Positions 1 through 12,392 of a DNA stretch of 64,000 bases are shown one piece after another. Source of the stretch: Sclerurus mexicanus (taxonomy: Eukaryota > Chordata > Aves > Passeriformes > Furnariidae); contig VWZF01003203.1 in NCBI GenBank assembly GCA_013396755.1, forward strand, positions 714,473 to 778,472. Direction: 5' to 3'. The first letter of the stretch is position 1. Each line of letters starts with the position of its first letter. The position numbers and the translations under genes were made by a program. The notes under the pieces are model-generated. The model had not been told where the DNA came from, did not search any database, and saw only the letters and a program-made list of their open reading frames with translations.

Positions 1-236
1 GCTGCATGATAGGTAAGAGGCAACAGACATAAGGTGCAACAAGGGAGAAGGAAAATTATTTTTACCATGAGAGCAGTCAAACCCTGGAGGATGTTCCCAG
101 AGAAACTGTGGTGTCTTCAGTCTTGGAGGTTTTTAAAACTTGAATGAGCAATGTGTTCTAAGTGGCCGTACTTTGCATGGAAGTTTTGACCTGAAGCCTC
201 CTGAAGTCCCTTACAACCTGAATTATGTCTTGATCT
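1..236 (+). mobile_element. CR1 LINE 3' fragment, cut by the window start
   Basis: It reads as the CR1 tail: the stretch GTGCAACAAGGGA, the region equivalent to ...RVVKHWNRLPREV (here with substitutions), and the end matching CCTCCTGAAGTCCCTTACAACCTGAATTAT. It is diverged and has no usable frame. Confidence 0.75.
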
Positions 237-737
237 TAGAATTCTGCCAGGGACATTGTAGCTTACCAAAGACAGTGTATTGGCTGCTGTGACAACCACA
301 TCCAAAGTGCAAGAATAAAATCAATGGGTATTACAGACCCAATGTAGTACATCAAACCTACCTCAGTAAGCCAGAGCTAGTTCAGAGCTAAGCACTGCCA
401 GGAAAAGTTCCTGTTTTCCCTCCTCCAAGAGAGAATCAAGAAATTGTGGTTCACAAGGTGATAATATACTGAATTGGATAGATGGAATTAAATGGCCTTA
501 TAGAAGGTTACCAGGTCAGACTTAAATGAAACAGATCCCTGTGGTTATTTTCCCAGATTTTAGGATTCCTTCCTGTTTTTTCAATAGAGGAGCGGCTCTT
601 CAATGGAATAAGCCTATATAAGAAAAGAAAAAACAGCCTTAAAATAGAATCAGTTTTGCTATATAAGCATCAGTGGGTTTATTTTCCTTCCAGGACCTAA
701 TATTTTAATATTTACACAGAAGTCACAGTTTAAAAGC
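237..737. other. intergenic, no feature recognised
   Basis: Unique-looking AT-rich sequence between two CR1 fragments. Confidence 0.6.
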
Positions 738-970
738 TGCATCCGTCAGGCCAGGTTCAGAGTGAATGTTAGGAAGCATTCATTTACTGAGAGGGTGGTC
801 AAACATTGAAACAGGCTTCTGAGGGAGGTCCAAGTCTGTCAGTGCTTTAAGAGGCATTTGGACAGTGCCCTTAACAACATGCTTTAACTTTTCATCAGAC
901 CTGAGGTGGTCAGGCAGTTAGACTAGGTGATTTCTGTAGTTACCACCTATTAATAGAACTGTGATTATTA
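738..970 (+). mobile_element. CR1 LINE 3' fragment (diverged)
   Basis: Matches the CR1 tail order: a GTTAGGAAGCATTCATTTACT-type segment, GAGAGGGTGGTCAAACATTG, then GTGGTCAGGCAGTTAGACTAGGTGAT and the terminal TACCACCTATTAATAGAACTG. Many substitutions indicate an old insertion. Confidence 0.8.
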
Positions 971-3900
971 TGGCATGCGTTTACCAGAGAGTACAGTTCT
1001 CTATTTAGCTGGCAGGAATGCCATTTTCCAGGTGCTGGCAGAGGACATGCTTCTTCAGGAAAAAATGGCATGACCTGTTTCAGGGTCCAAGGTGAAGAAC
1101 CAGGCATGGAGAAAGGAGTCCAAGTCTGTTGAGATATAATTCTGGTCCCCTTACAATTGTGAATCTTTCACAAATTTCATAAATGCTTATTCTAGTAAGT
1201 GTCTGAAGTATCTCCTCAGCACTTGGGTATCACCTTTATGCAAGAGCTTCGCTTTCCATGAGAGCCAGAAGCCTGTGAAGAGATTTTAGCTGATTCCTTT
1301 ATGCTCTCTCCAAAGTGCTTGAGCTCCCAGGGGAGCTGCTGCCTTTGCTGCCTGGAAAGCACACAGAGGCTCATTTCAGTAAATGTCACTGAGGTGCTGC
1401 ATCAGAACAACAGCAACCACCCAACCTCACTGCTTCTGCAGAGGACAGCCTGCTCTTGTACATGAAATAATGTGCCAAAGGTGTGATTGGCCCTGGTGTT
1501 TGTTCCTAGTGAGTACTTACAGCTTCCAGGCACTTTTGCTGTACACCACACACTTGTGGCTGCTCTCTTTATACCCCATTTTTGGTTCTACACAGCAGCC
1601 AGCATCACAAGATAGAAAACCTGAAATGCCCTGAGGATGGAGCCCTCAGCAGTGTCAGCCTCAGCTTCACTCAAGCATAAGAAAAAGGCTTGCAGCCAAG
1701 TGGCTGTGGGAGAAGTACAAGACCCAGAGCTGAATGTTTCCTCACCTTCCCACAAACTCACCTTGTAAACTGAAGCAGCTACTCTATTTTTAGCTCAAGG
1801 TTCTGGTGCAGTTAAAGGTGAGTTGATACTTTGCCTCTGTGAGAGGCAGCAGTCATTAGCCAGAGGGGAAAAAGATCAGCACCATGTTGACAGAAAACAT
1901 CTCATACTGCCCTTCTCCTAAAAAACCCAGGTGGTTCCTGCAGCATCAAGCACTAAATTGAAGATGATCCAGTTTTCTGTAATCTCAGGTTTGGCAGCCC
2001 TGACTCACTCACAGTGCTGAGTTTTCATTTTTTCACTACACTGAAAATTGTATTTCAGCTACAATAGTTCTTACAGCAACCATGTGGCAGTGGTGGGCAT
2101 CACCCTGGATTTCCCTCTATGATCCCTGTTGTTGAACACAGGGTTCAGGCCATTCATTCCTGTCTAGCCAACAGTGCACTAATAGGCAAGGCAGAGCGGG
2201 GACGCCAGTGTGAAGCCTGTAGGCATTTTATACCTGATTGCAAGGTGACAGGGAGCTGACTGCAATTTCGATAAATTTTTTCTCTTATTTCAAACAGACT
2301 GTATTTTCAGAGGTGAGGAATATGGTATGGCCAAGGAATTGATGTTGTATGTATTGACGTTTCAGTCATATCCCATTTTCATCAATTATGTGGTAACATT
2401 GCTTAAACAGACACCACTTAAAGTCAAAGTGCTCCCATTTCAGCAGTCTGTGAATACTGAGGATGCAGGATGGGCTTCCCAGGCCCCATGGCAGGGGGAC
2501 TCTATCTGCAGCTGCAGCCACAAAGCAACTTGAACTTTGGCTCCAAGAGGTCCCTCAATAACAGCTTGTACTCTCAATAAAAGCTAAGAAGTTCACCAAA
2601 TAGTTAGGCAGAAGGGATGAGCCTTGGTAAAAAGACATCACTCAGGATTGGCAGCCTGAGCCTGCCCTGGTAGCAGGAGATGAGGCAGAGACCAGGCTGG
2701 GGCAGGAGCAGCTCCCAGCCATGGTATTGCCTGCATTCATGTGCCTCTGTGCTGTAACATGTCAGCATTAGAGTTATGTGATATTTTACAGTAGGGGCAA
2801 TGGCTAGGCAGGCTTCTCCAAGCAAAAAGTAAGACTGTGCTCCCAAGATGTAGTTTAAATTGACATGGACTTGAAATGTAGCATTTATTTTGGCCACTAC
2901 TTTAGCCATTCTAAGGGATGAAACAAAATCTTTGCTCTCTTCACTTTTGTCCCTTATTTCGTTAGAGTCACCCTCAGACCATAGTGAACAAAGTAACCTG
3001 CTGGTTTTCTTTCCCAGCCTATGAATGCATTAGGTCTCTTGTTCTGTCCATCAGTAGTCCAGATACAACTTCATAAAGTAGGAGGAAAAGCAGATTTCAG
3101 CTGCAGTATATTTTCCTTGGGTCTATTTAGAAACCTGCATGTGCTTATGCATGCAGTGGTGTGAGTTTCTAAGTCAGTGCAAGGACGGCTGCTCTGACGA
3201 CACACCCAGCCCTGTTACACCAGAAATCCCACTTGTATGTGTGACAAGGCAAATGGTTCGGCTCCTGTTGTCTGTGTAACTGAATCTTTCACAATTTTCC
3301 CTGATTTGCTAAACTGGCTAATCCTTAGGCAATTAATATAAAAATACAAATAAATAGATAAAACTGCTGCTGCTCTGTGTAGCACCTTGCGATATTTAAA
3401 CAGCATTTTTCTGGGTGCGTATGGCCTATTTTAGACCAGGTTTTGTTGCTCCTTTCTTGAGATGAAGGAAACTAGAGGAAATCTAGCACTTTATTAAAAG
3501 CTTGGGGAAAGAAAAAAAAAGCCACCTATGAGCATGGAACCAGAAAGGCAAATTCCCTGTGTAGTGGCCAAGGGAACAGGGGCTACAAGCAGAGTACAAC
3601 CCTGCCCCATTGTGCTGAAGGGCTACAGGCTTTTTTAGGGCACATTAAATGTTAAGGTGGACACATAGGACAGCAGAAAAAGAGATGGAGGAGAAATAAG
3701 TATTCAGAATCACTCAGTGAGACTCCTTTGATTGAAGGAACTCCTTCAATCCTGTGTTTCAAGTTGATAAAGTTCATGGTATGAGAAATCATTCACAACA
3801 TAGCTTCAAGATTTGTCTGAGGGACGTGCTGCACAAGTAGAAAACCCTGCAAGTGGCCAACAATCACTTCTCCTGGCCTGAAAAGCACCTCCCAAGGCCA

Positions 3901-6900
3901 GTTGCACTGATTGCTATTTAGAACTGTTATTAAAGCAGAAATCTAGTGAAAACAATCTTTTGCTATGGAGAAGACTAGTTGGAGAGTGACTGATGACCAG
4001 GGGACCTGCAGACTTATCTCTCTCAGGAATAACTAGGGGATTATTTATGTGAAGAAAACCATCTTTCTCCCTCCTCGATATGCAGAAATTACTTGTATGC
4101 TTGTGACCAACAAAATGCATGAAATTAAAACCCTAACCCTATCCCACCACAGGCTCTGGACTCACCAGATCATGAGCCCAAGCCAGGATTGGTTACCTAA
4201 AGGGACACAAATCACAGACAGAGCTCAGACGGTATGTGACCATCTCTTCCTGCCTCTCCTCACTAGCAAGGTCGCACACAATCCCTTAATTTCCTTGGCA
4301 TTGCTAAGCATGGAGTGCCATGCCACAACTGAATGCATGAGGTTCTTCTCTTAGCATAAAGCTCTCCATGCTGTGGTTGCAACCCAAACATACTTCAAAG
4401 GTTTTGATGGGATGGTATCATTTTTCAGAGGGGATCTGCTCTTACTGTGAGGAACCTGACACCTTCACAGGGCCTGAGGGAGCCCAGCTCTGCTGGAGCG
4501 CACACTGCTGTACTGCTGGGTGCCAGCAAATGCCTGCTATGCAGCTTTAGCATCGGGTCTTATATGTGCGAGTATCAGCAGTGTGTACATCAAACACACA
4601 CACACATGGACATTGTCACCTGTGCATGCGTGTTTGTGAGTGTGTGTCTTCTTCAATCACACACTTCTGCTGTATTAGCTCTCATTAATATTTCAAGCCT
4701 CTGCCTCCTGCACCCGTGCTGGGGCGAAAGAGGGAGCTGCCAGCAGACACAGACGGCTCATGATAACGTGACCATCAGACTCCTGTAGAAAATATCCAGG
4801 GAAAGCACATTTTTAATGTTGTGGCAGCAAGAATGAGGTAATACAGTAAAATATTTATGAACCCTCTCAGCTGACATCTCTAAATACATTTTAGAGTCTG
4901 AAATTTGGATGTGAAGACAGTGTATTAACTAATCCAGCTATAAAATTCTCCCTGTTTTAACCAATGCTGAGGACAGGCCACTGACCACAGCCTTTTTATT
5001 CAAAGGAGAAGAGGGAGGAAAAAAAAAAAAAGTGGCTTTTACTGCTGGGCTTCATCCCTTGTCATCGTCTCATGCGTGCCACATCTCAGATCCCCTTCAC
5101 TGCCCCCTAAAAATCTGCATGAGTTCACAGCTGCCAGAGCCCTGATGCAGAGCTCCCAATGCCAGCAATCCCATCCTCCTCTCCAGTGGTTCCAGCCCAT
5201 CTCTAGCCTCAAGTGCTCGCTGGCACAGGCAGGCTCCCACTCCTGCACTGGCATGGGGTATGGGGAGAGATAGATCAAAGGTTCACCTTTGAAATGGCAT
5301 GGTTGTCCTTCCATCCTAGTGAAAGACACTGTGAAAGAACTGAGGAAATCTAACAGAGCAAAAAGTATGGTGATAAAAAACAAAAGGACTGAAGGCTCTT
5401 TCTGTGATCAAGATAACAAAATGCATTTCAGATGGCTTTTTGAATCATCCTTTTTGATATTTATCTATCTGAACTCTTACAGTATTCAGCCCATCTGGTA
5501 ATTAGCTCATGATGTGTGGATTCAAAGCACAACCTTAGTACTTTGTTGACAAAGTAATGTTTCTCCTGCTTGTTTTGCCTAGACAGACTCCACAGCCATT
5601 CCTTCAGGGCTGTGGGATTTATGTGGCTAATTCATCTACTTTCAGTCCTTTTTTCCTGTGGCCAGGCTCGTTGACACTCAAGCACAGAGCACAAGCTCCT
5701 TGACATGAAGTAAAGAGCGAGGCATGCAGAGCAGTGAAGAGGGCATCTTCCCGGGCATCTGCTTCTGAGAATTTCCTTGCAGTTCAGCACAGCTCACTGA
5801 GGTTTCCTTCGCTCCCATCTACAAGAGTGTGAGCTACAGGAATAAAGATGGAAAGATTTGGGAAAGTAACCTGTCTACACAACCAACCTGAAAGGGGGTG
5901 AACCTATCCTAGAGCTCAGTGAATCAGGAAATCTTTTCTGTTTTGCAGGTCAGGAGCTGAGTAAGTGCAATGAAACAGGTAGAAGAATTAACTTCTCTGA
6001 ACGGGCTCTGTAGAGCATGTACCGATTTTGAAGTTTTTCCTTACTGGTTATGAACTGGCTCCCATCAGAACTGTTCAACATTAAAACAGTTGCAAGCCTT
6101 CATTTACTACAACACTTCATCTTGTAATATTGGTATGGGTTACACGGGCAAGAAAAAAATATACTTTTATTTGCATTTAGGGCTACAGTTCAACATGGTA
6201 TCTGGAACATAAAAGACAAACACACACATACACATCTATATTCCTCTGCTCACTTGTTGAGGAGGCGCTTTAGTCATTTGCAGAAGCACAGATCATAACT
6301 ACATGTAGCAACAGGTGTGGAAGTTCATCAGTGAGAGCCCATGTCTCTGGCTCAAGAGAACAAACTGCCCTGAGAGCAGAATTGAAGGGAGTTTTTTGTC
6401 CTCTCTGTGTGTCCTTAGAGATCACACGGACAAACCTTTCTCCCTCCCTTCTTCAACTTGCATGCAGGCTATGTGCTATTCTCAGGAAAAAAGACTATAA
6501 GGAATATGGTTCATCTCCAATGCAGAATATGCACAAGAACAAAAGTAAGAGAAAGCTTTCAGAAAATAAAATGAAATTGTTAAATAATTTTTATAAGACC
6601 ACACAGGTTTTTTCTTCCTTAAGCACAAAAATTTCTAGTAAAGGTATGAAAAGAAAAAACCGAAAACAGTCCTCAAACAAATTAATACCATAAAACCAAA
6701 AGAAACAAAAAAAAAGAAAAAAACAAACTAAAACCATGTAAACATTGCTGAGGAAAGAAGAACAATGATTCAATATTTATGTTCATTCTCCCTATCTGGT
6801 TGAGGGCAAAGAAGATCATGCATACCCTAGAACATCTTTCTCCACTGACCATGCAAGGGAGCTGAAGGATAGAAATAAAGCACTGTGTGTGAATATCCTT

Positions 6901-9077
6901 ACTCAAATGCATTTTTCAGCACTGTTTTAGATATCTGGTGCAGCTTTACATTATATTCTCATTGTCCAACTTAAAGGTAAACACACAGCAATGTGCAATT
7001 TCACTCATCTCAAACCATGTTGGCATAATGTTTTGAATACTATGGCAACAGGTAATATGGAAAAATGATGCAAGGGTGACCAGACATGAGGAATTCTTAA
7101 AGAAAAAAACATCAGTTTTAATTCTGAGGAAAAAAAGCAAATGCAACCACTGGTGTTTACAGAAATGTGGTTTCTGTTTCAGTTGGCAACAGCTATTTCC
7201 AAAAAACATTCCTCCTTCGCTATTACCTCTAAATGTCCACAAAGCAGGGAGGTTAGCCAGGTCTCAGTGCACTGCATCTTGCTGCTCACAATGAACTGAA
7301 GCTTTTTTTTCCTCATCAGTTTTCTCAACCTGTACTTAAGAGAACAATCAGTATGGGTCAAAATAGATCAAGGACTTTTTATTCCTAATCAACAACATGA
7401 CCTGTCTGCGCTTCACCAAGATTCAGACACTGTGATTCAGCCTGAGACAACACTCTAGTTGATGACTCAAAAACCTGCTTCCCATGGACCATAGCTGAAT
7501 TCAATCTACAGGTGAAAACCATTGGGCTTTGCACGTCTAACCCCATACTCTTATATGCCCTGCAAAAAAGAAGCTGCAGTAAAGTGGAAATTGGCAGGGT
7601 GAGAGCTTTAAGAGGGTGAGGTGGGGACGACTATTAGAGGTAACAAATGCAGCTGCACATACACGTAGCTGTCAAGGAATCTGCACTGCGCCTGTCCATC
7701 CTTAACCCTACAGATGCTGCGCAGGAAAGCATGGTGTGTAGCTTTGCTGTGGCAGCCAACATTGCCCCCACAAAGGCACTGAATCTGACAGAAGGCAGAC
7801 CTCTGTCCAGGTGTACTTGACTCTCAAATTGAGAGACTCTGCCAGAGAGGCTGCAGAACGGGGACTCAGGTTCCCCTTCTCCTACCACCTCTGTTGGAAT
7901 ACGGTATAGTTTAGTGACATCACCTAAAGAAGGAAAGATAAATGTTGGAGATTCACTTTTTTTCTTTTTCTTTTTCCTTTGGTAATGAAAATAAGTGTGC
8001 TACATTTAAGCAAGTAGTTTTCATTTGTATAGTTAGATTCCAAGCCATTTGGTGGAGGATTCAATCCTTCATGCTGATTAAAAAACCATTCATACATGCT
8101 TATATTGTTGATACAACAATTAAAATATATACTTGCAAGTGTTTATAGCCTCATTCAAATAGTCAGATTCAGAAACTAGGCTCACAGAAGTCAAAAAGTC
8201 TGAAGTATGGATTCCCAAAGCAATTGTAACATATTCCACTTTCACATAAAACCAGAAGAGAAGTAGTTCAGATAAGTAGTACAATTCAAGCTTGCATATT
8301 TTTTTTTTATTTTTTTCTTAAGTAGACTCTTTCAGCCAGTGGAATAGGAACAAAACTCTAAACCCTAGTGCAGGGATCTGATTATTTCTTCTGTAAAGGA
8401 CCCCTTTACCTTCACCCTCTCTCACAAACACTTACCAATCAGCAAACACAAAGAGTAGAACTCCCAGTATCTGCTGCACAAGCCCATGCCCTGTCCACAG
8501 GACCACCTGCTGTAATGATAACAGCTGCAGAGAAACAGTTTAAAAAGAAAAAGGATCAAAAGCCACCTGCACCATTGTAGTCAGTGAGTAAACTGTTTCT
8601 ACTGGTACACTATTATATACCTGGCCCTCCATCAAGCACAGTTCCTGAAAAACATCCTTACAGGAAAAAAACTCAAACCTCCACAGAAAGGATGGTGATG
8701 AGACATGACTGTACTGCATTTATTAAGAGCATTTTATAAAGCATGAAATCTGACTCGTTCCAGCAGTGATCACTAATAAGTTTCCAGACATTTACTATCA
8801 AGTTCGAGTGCCATTCAATTCCAGGCCACAGGAAATGTTTATGCTGATCAAACCACAAGTCTAAAACAGGAGTCTCCATACGCTTTCCATGACACCCCTC
8901 CTCCCATAAGCTCTCCTTCCGCTTCTGGAATTCCTCAGGCTCCTCAATGGGATCCAGCTTGTGGGACAAACTTACATTTCCTGCTTTTTCCTGACCTCAG
9001 ATCTAGTTTCTGGAAGCAGTATTAGTCATTAAACAGTGTTAGGAAACAAGTGAGAATAAGCACAGAGACCTGGGGTG
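971..9077. other. intergenic, no gene recognised
   Basis: About 8.1 kb with short chance open frames only. It contains a short CA run at 4594-4606, A- or T-rich tracts near 5020, 6700, 7960 and 8300, and no recognisable exon, RNA gene or young transposon. If avian gene order matches mammals this flank leads towards PIEZO2, but no PIEZO2 exon is visible. Confidence 0.6.
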
Positions 9078-9230
9078 GTTAAAGGGAGAGCTAGTTGCCA
9101 TATTCAACCACCTAATAAGTAGCTTTAGAGAGAACAGAGCCAGACTCTTCTTCAGGGTGCACTTTGATGGGACAAGAGGCAGCAGACACAGGTCTCAACA
9201 CTGAGGATCCCCAGTAGATATGAGAAATAT
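9078..9230 (+). mobile_element. old CR1 LINE fragment
   Basis: The segment with GGGAGAGCTAGTTGCC, CAACCACCTAA, CTCTTCTTCAGG and GATGGGACAAGAGGCAGCAG follows the order of the CR1 ORF2 3' region just upstream of the usual tail. No 3' terminus is present. Confidence 0.65.
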
Positions 9231-12056
9231 TTTTTTAATTTTTTTTTTTTACCTACATGACGCAAGAAACGTGGGGGATCTCTGTCCTTACAGACACTCA
9301 AGGCTCAGCCAGACAGCCCTGAGCTGTCCCTAGTACTGCCCAGAGAGGGGTTGCCCCTGAGACCTCAGGACGTACTTCCCAACCCAAACTGCTCCAGTGG
9401 TCCTTGCTTCTGTACTTCGTGCTCTCATGGTTATCAGAGTCCAGCACCTCACTGCAAAACTATTCTACTTAATTTCTCTCTCCCTGACCACATCACACAT
9501 CTGTGTTTAAAGATGTCTGTGACACGCTATCTCCACCTCCTGGAGAAGTGTTATTTCTTCAAACTTTATTCCTGCAGAGACAGATGCTTGCATTTAGGAT
9601 GTACCTATTACTTCAATCTGCCCACGTGTTGATGACAGCTGATAAAATGTCAGAGTAGTTTTCAACAGGACTTAGAGGTCTGTCAAAAACAACATTTAAG
9701 TGAAGTTTTATTACTGATGAAATGCTTCAGGACTCAGGACCAAACCAGATGCTGAAGTACACTCCCCTTAAGTTTTACAGTCGCTGCTCTTTCTGACAGT
9801 CTTCTTATGCCTCTCCCTTCTTTTCCCTGCCCTTTATGAATATTGCCTTGGAAGGTAGGAGGTGAAAAGAGGGAGCAGGGGGAAAGTTATTTTTGGCTTT
9901 CAGTTTTTTTATGGCATGCCTGTCCCATAAAACTCTCTGAAGCTGTGCAACTCACCCCAGGTCAGAACAAAACCAGGTCTGAAATGACAGAGAAATTTCT
10001 TCATGAGACACAAGCTGTCCAGCTGCCCGTCGGTAGCAATATTGTCCCAAAACACTGACCCACACAGGGCCCTGAGCCAGCAAAATGCAGACATGGAGAG
10101 CCTAGGGATATAAAGTGCTTATAAACCCACTGGATGCTTAACCTCACATTCATCTCTGAGGCAAAATTCCCTCCACAGGAGCTTTCCTTGACTTGAAAGT
10201 GTTGAGCTCACAGTCCTTGCCCCGTGCAGGGCAGCAGTCTAGACATGACAGCGTGGGCGGGCAAGCAGGGAGCCAGCAAGGAGGCTGACCAGAGGGGAAC
10301 TGCCTCGTGTTTTCTTCCAGGAGCTCCTCTGTTTCCCCGACACCCCTCAGTACTGCTGTAGCAGCACTGACCCTCCTGTGCCTGGGATGGTCCTTGTCTG
10401 AGTGTTTAGCCAACATATGGGACACAGCATTGCTACAACAAATACATGAGTCTCCTCAGAATAGACACTGAGTTTTATGCAAGGCAAATAAAGTATTATC
10501 AACTAGCTAACAAAATTGCATAACATGTCAAGAATTGGCTCTCTCTTCACATCTTCAGTATCACTAGTGCCTATCAAAAGCAACATTAAGACTCAAAAAA
10601 CTCTTTGGAGGCTTTTATAGCACTCATTCTCACCATACTGTTTAAAAGCTTGAAGGTTGCTTACTTAAAGTATCTATCAGAGGTGCAAGTCCCAGAACAA
10701 AAATGGGTTTTAGGGAACAGGTCCATGATGTCATTTCTTTATTTTTGTTGTTTTTTGTTTGTTTGTTTGTTTTGTTTTTCAGTTAGTTTTTTTCTCTTTT
10801 TTTCAAACAGAGCCACTCAAGTTAACTGAATTACCACATATGCCTCTCCAGACACCCTTCAACACCTAATCAAGCAGTAGGATTATAAATACCATGTGTT
10901 GCAGCAGTGGCTGAGCCTCAGTTGCTGAAGGTTAGATTGTCTTTGCAGCTTTGCACCCGTGGGACAAAAAATTTGCACCAGAAAGCAGTGATTTCATTGC
11001 ATCAGGCAAATGCCACACAGAATATATAGTTTACAGAAAACATGGGTTATGTGAGTCATGCAAAACATCCTTTTTTCTCTGCTTTCTCAGTAACATAGGG
11101 CAGAAGTTGCCTCTGAGATGCTGAATTACAAGTGAAGTGACAAGGTAAAATCACAAGGCAAGCAGATCCCTGCTTAGGTGAAGCTCTCTGTCTGTTGCTG
11201 GGAGGCAGACACAGCCTCTTCAAACTCCAAGAGGGAAAAGTGGATGCAGATTTTACCTGTGCTTGCTGTATGCTTTTGCAATAACCTTGAGAGAATAATC
11301 AAATGCAATTTAGAGAGGGAAATGTATTATTTATGGCTGCATTGCAATAACTAGCAGAAAAGTAGATCTTCAGCATCCTGAAGATAGGCAAGCCCTCAAA
11401 GGAGGAATGAGCTAGCAACAAGGAAAATAGACGTGATGTGTTTGTTTATTTTTAAGTGTACTCCATAAATCAACTAGATGAGTTAGAAACAACCTCTATA
11501 TTTCTAGGAGCTTAACAAAAAGGCTGCAACTGAGAAGAGAATCCCAGATTTCCTTTTTGGGCAAACATTTTCCCAGGGCTAGTAGAGGGAGTTAGTTGCC
11601 CATTCTCCTGGCTTGCTTAACTTCAAGGCTTACTTCCAGAGCCAACAAGTTTGTACAGCCAAGTTTCTGTGCTCACTACTAACAAATACTTTGTTTATTT
11701 GCAGCTGTCCTGCTCTGAGTAAGATAAAGATCAGTAAGGCTTATGTGACAGGGAAATAATAGAGCTAGTCCTAGCTAAAACCAACAGAACAGGTTAGTTC
11801 AATGCCTATATGAAGTGACTGGCATTGTCTGGTACTGAAAACAGAAGGAAAGTGATTCAAGCACCTGCCAAACCTTTCTCTAAAATACACAAATCAATGG
11901 GAGCACAAGACACACACACAGAAGCAAAGGCAAAGAAAGGATGAAGGCTGGGTATCAGCTAGGATCAGAAGGCAATGGCACAAACCAGTACTTTTGTAAG
12001 GCAACAACTGAATGCAGATTTGAGAAGGTTATAAAGAGATTTAGTTTTTGAATGCC
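9231..12056. other. intergenic, no gene recognised
   Basis: Starts with a T-tract (about 9230-9250) and includes a TTTG-rich tract at 10741-10803. No exon-like or RNA signal found. Confidence 0.6.
10741..10803. repeat. (TTTG)n / T-rich low-complexity tract
   Basis: Repeated TTTG units followed by T-rich sequence with isolated C and A. Confidence 0.85.
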
Positions 12057-12392
12057 TATCATAGAATCATAGAACTATTTAGTTTGGAAAAGACTTCTAA
12101 GATCATCCAGTCCAACCATTAACCCAGTACTGCTGAGTCCAGCACTAAACCGTGCCCCCAAGTGCCACACCCACACATTTTTTTTTAGCACTTTGGGGAG
12201 CGGTGATGCCACCACTTCCCTGAGCATCCTATTCCAATTCCTGACTACCCTTTCAGTGAAAAAAATTTTACTAATATCCAGTCCAAACCTCCTCTGGCAC
12301 AACTTCAGTCTGTTTCCTCTAGTCCTGTCACTTGTTACCTGGAAGAAGACACTGATCCCCACCTCACTACAACCTCCTTTCAGGTAGGTGTA
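12057..12392 (-). mobile_element. CR1 LINE 3' fragment
   Basis: The left edge carries the CR1 3' end in reverse (ATAGAATCATAGAACTATTT, then GATCATCCAGTCCAACC). The minus-strand frame shows RFGLDISKIFFTERVVRNWN and LREVVASP, the CR1 ORF2 C-terminal block. It stops at about 12392 (5' truncation). Confidence 0.92.

Noticed and set aside
4128..4143. Telomere-like CCCTAACCCTA motif
   Set aside because: Only about two repeat units; too short for an interstitial telomere array.
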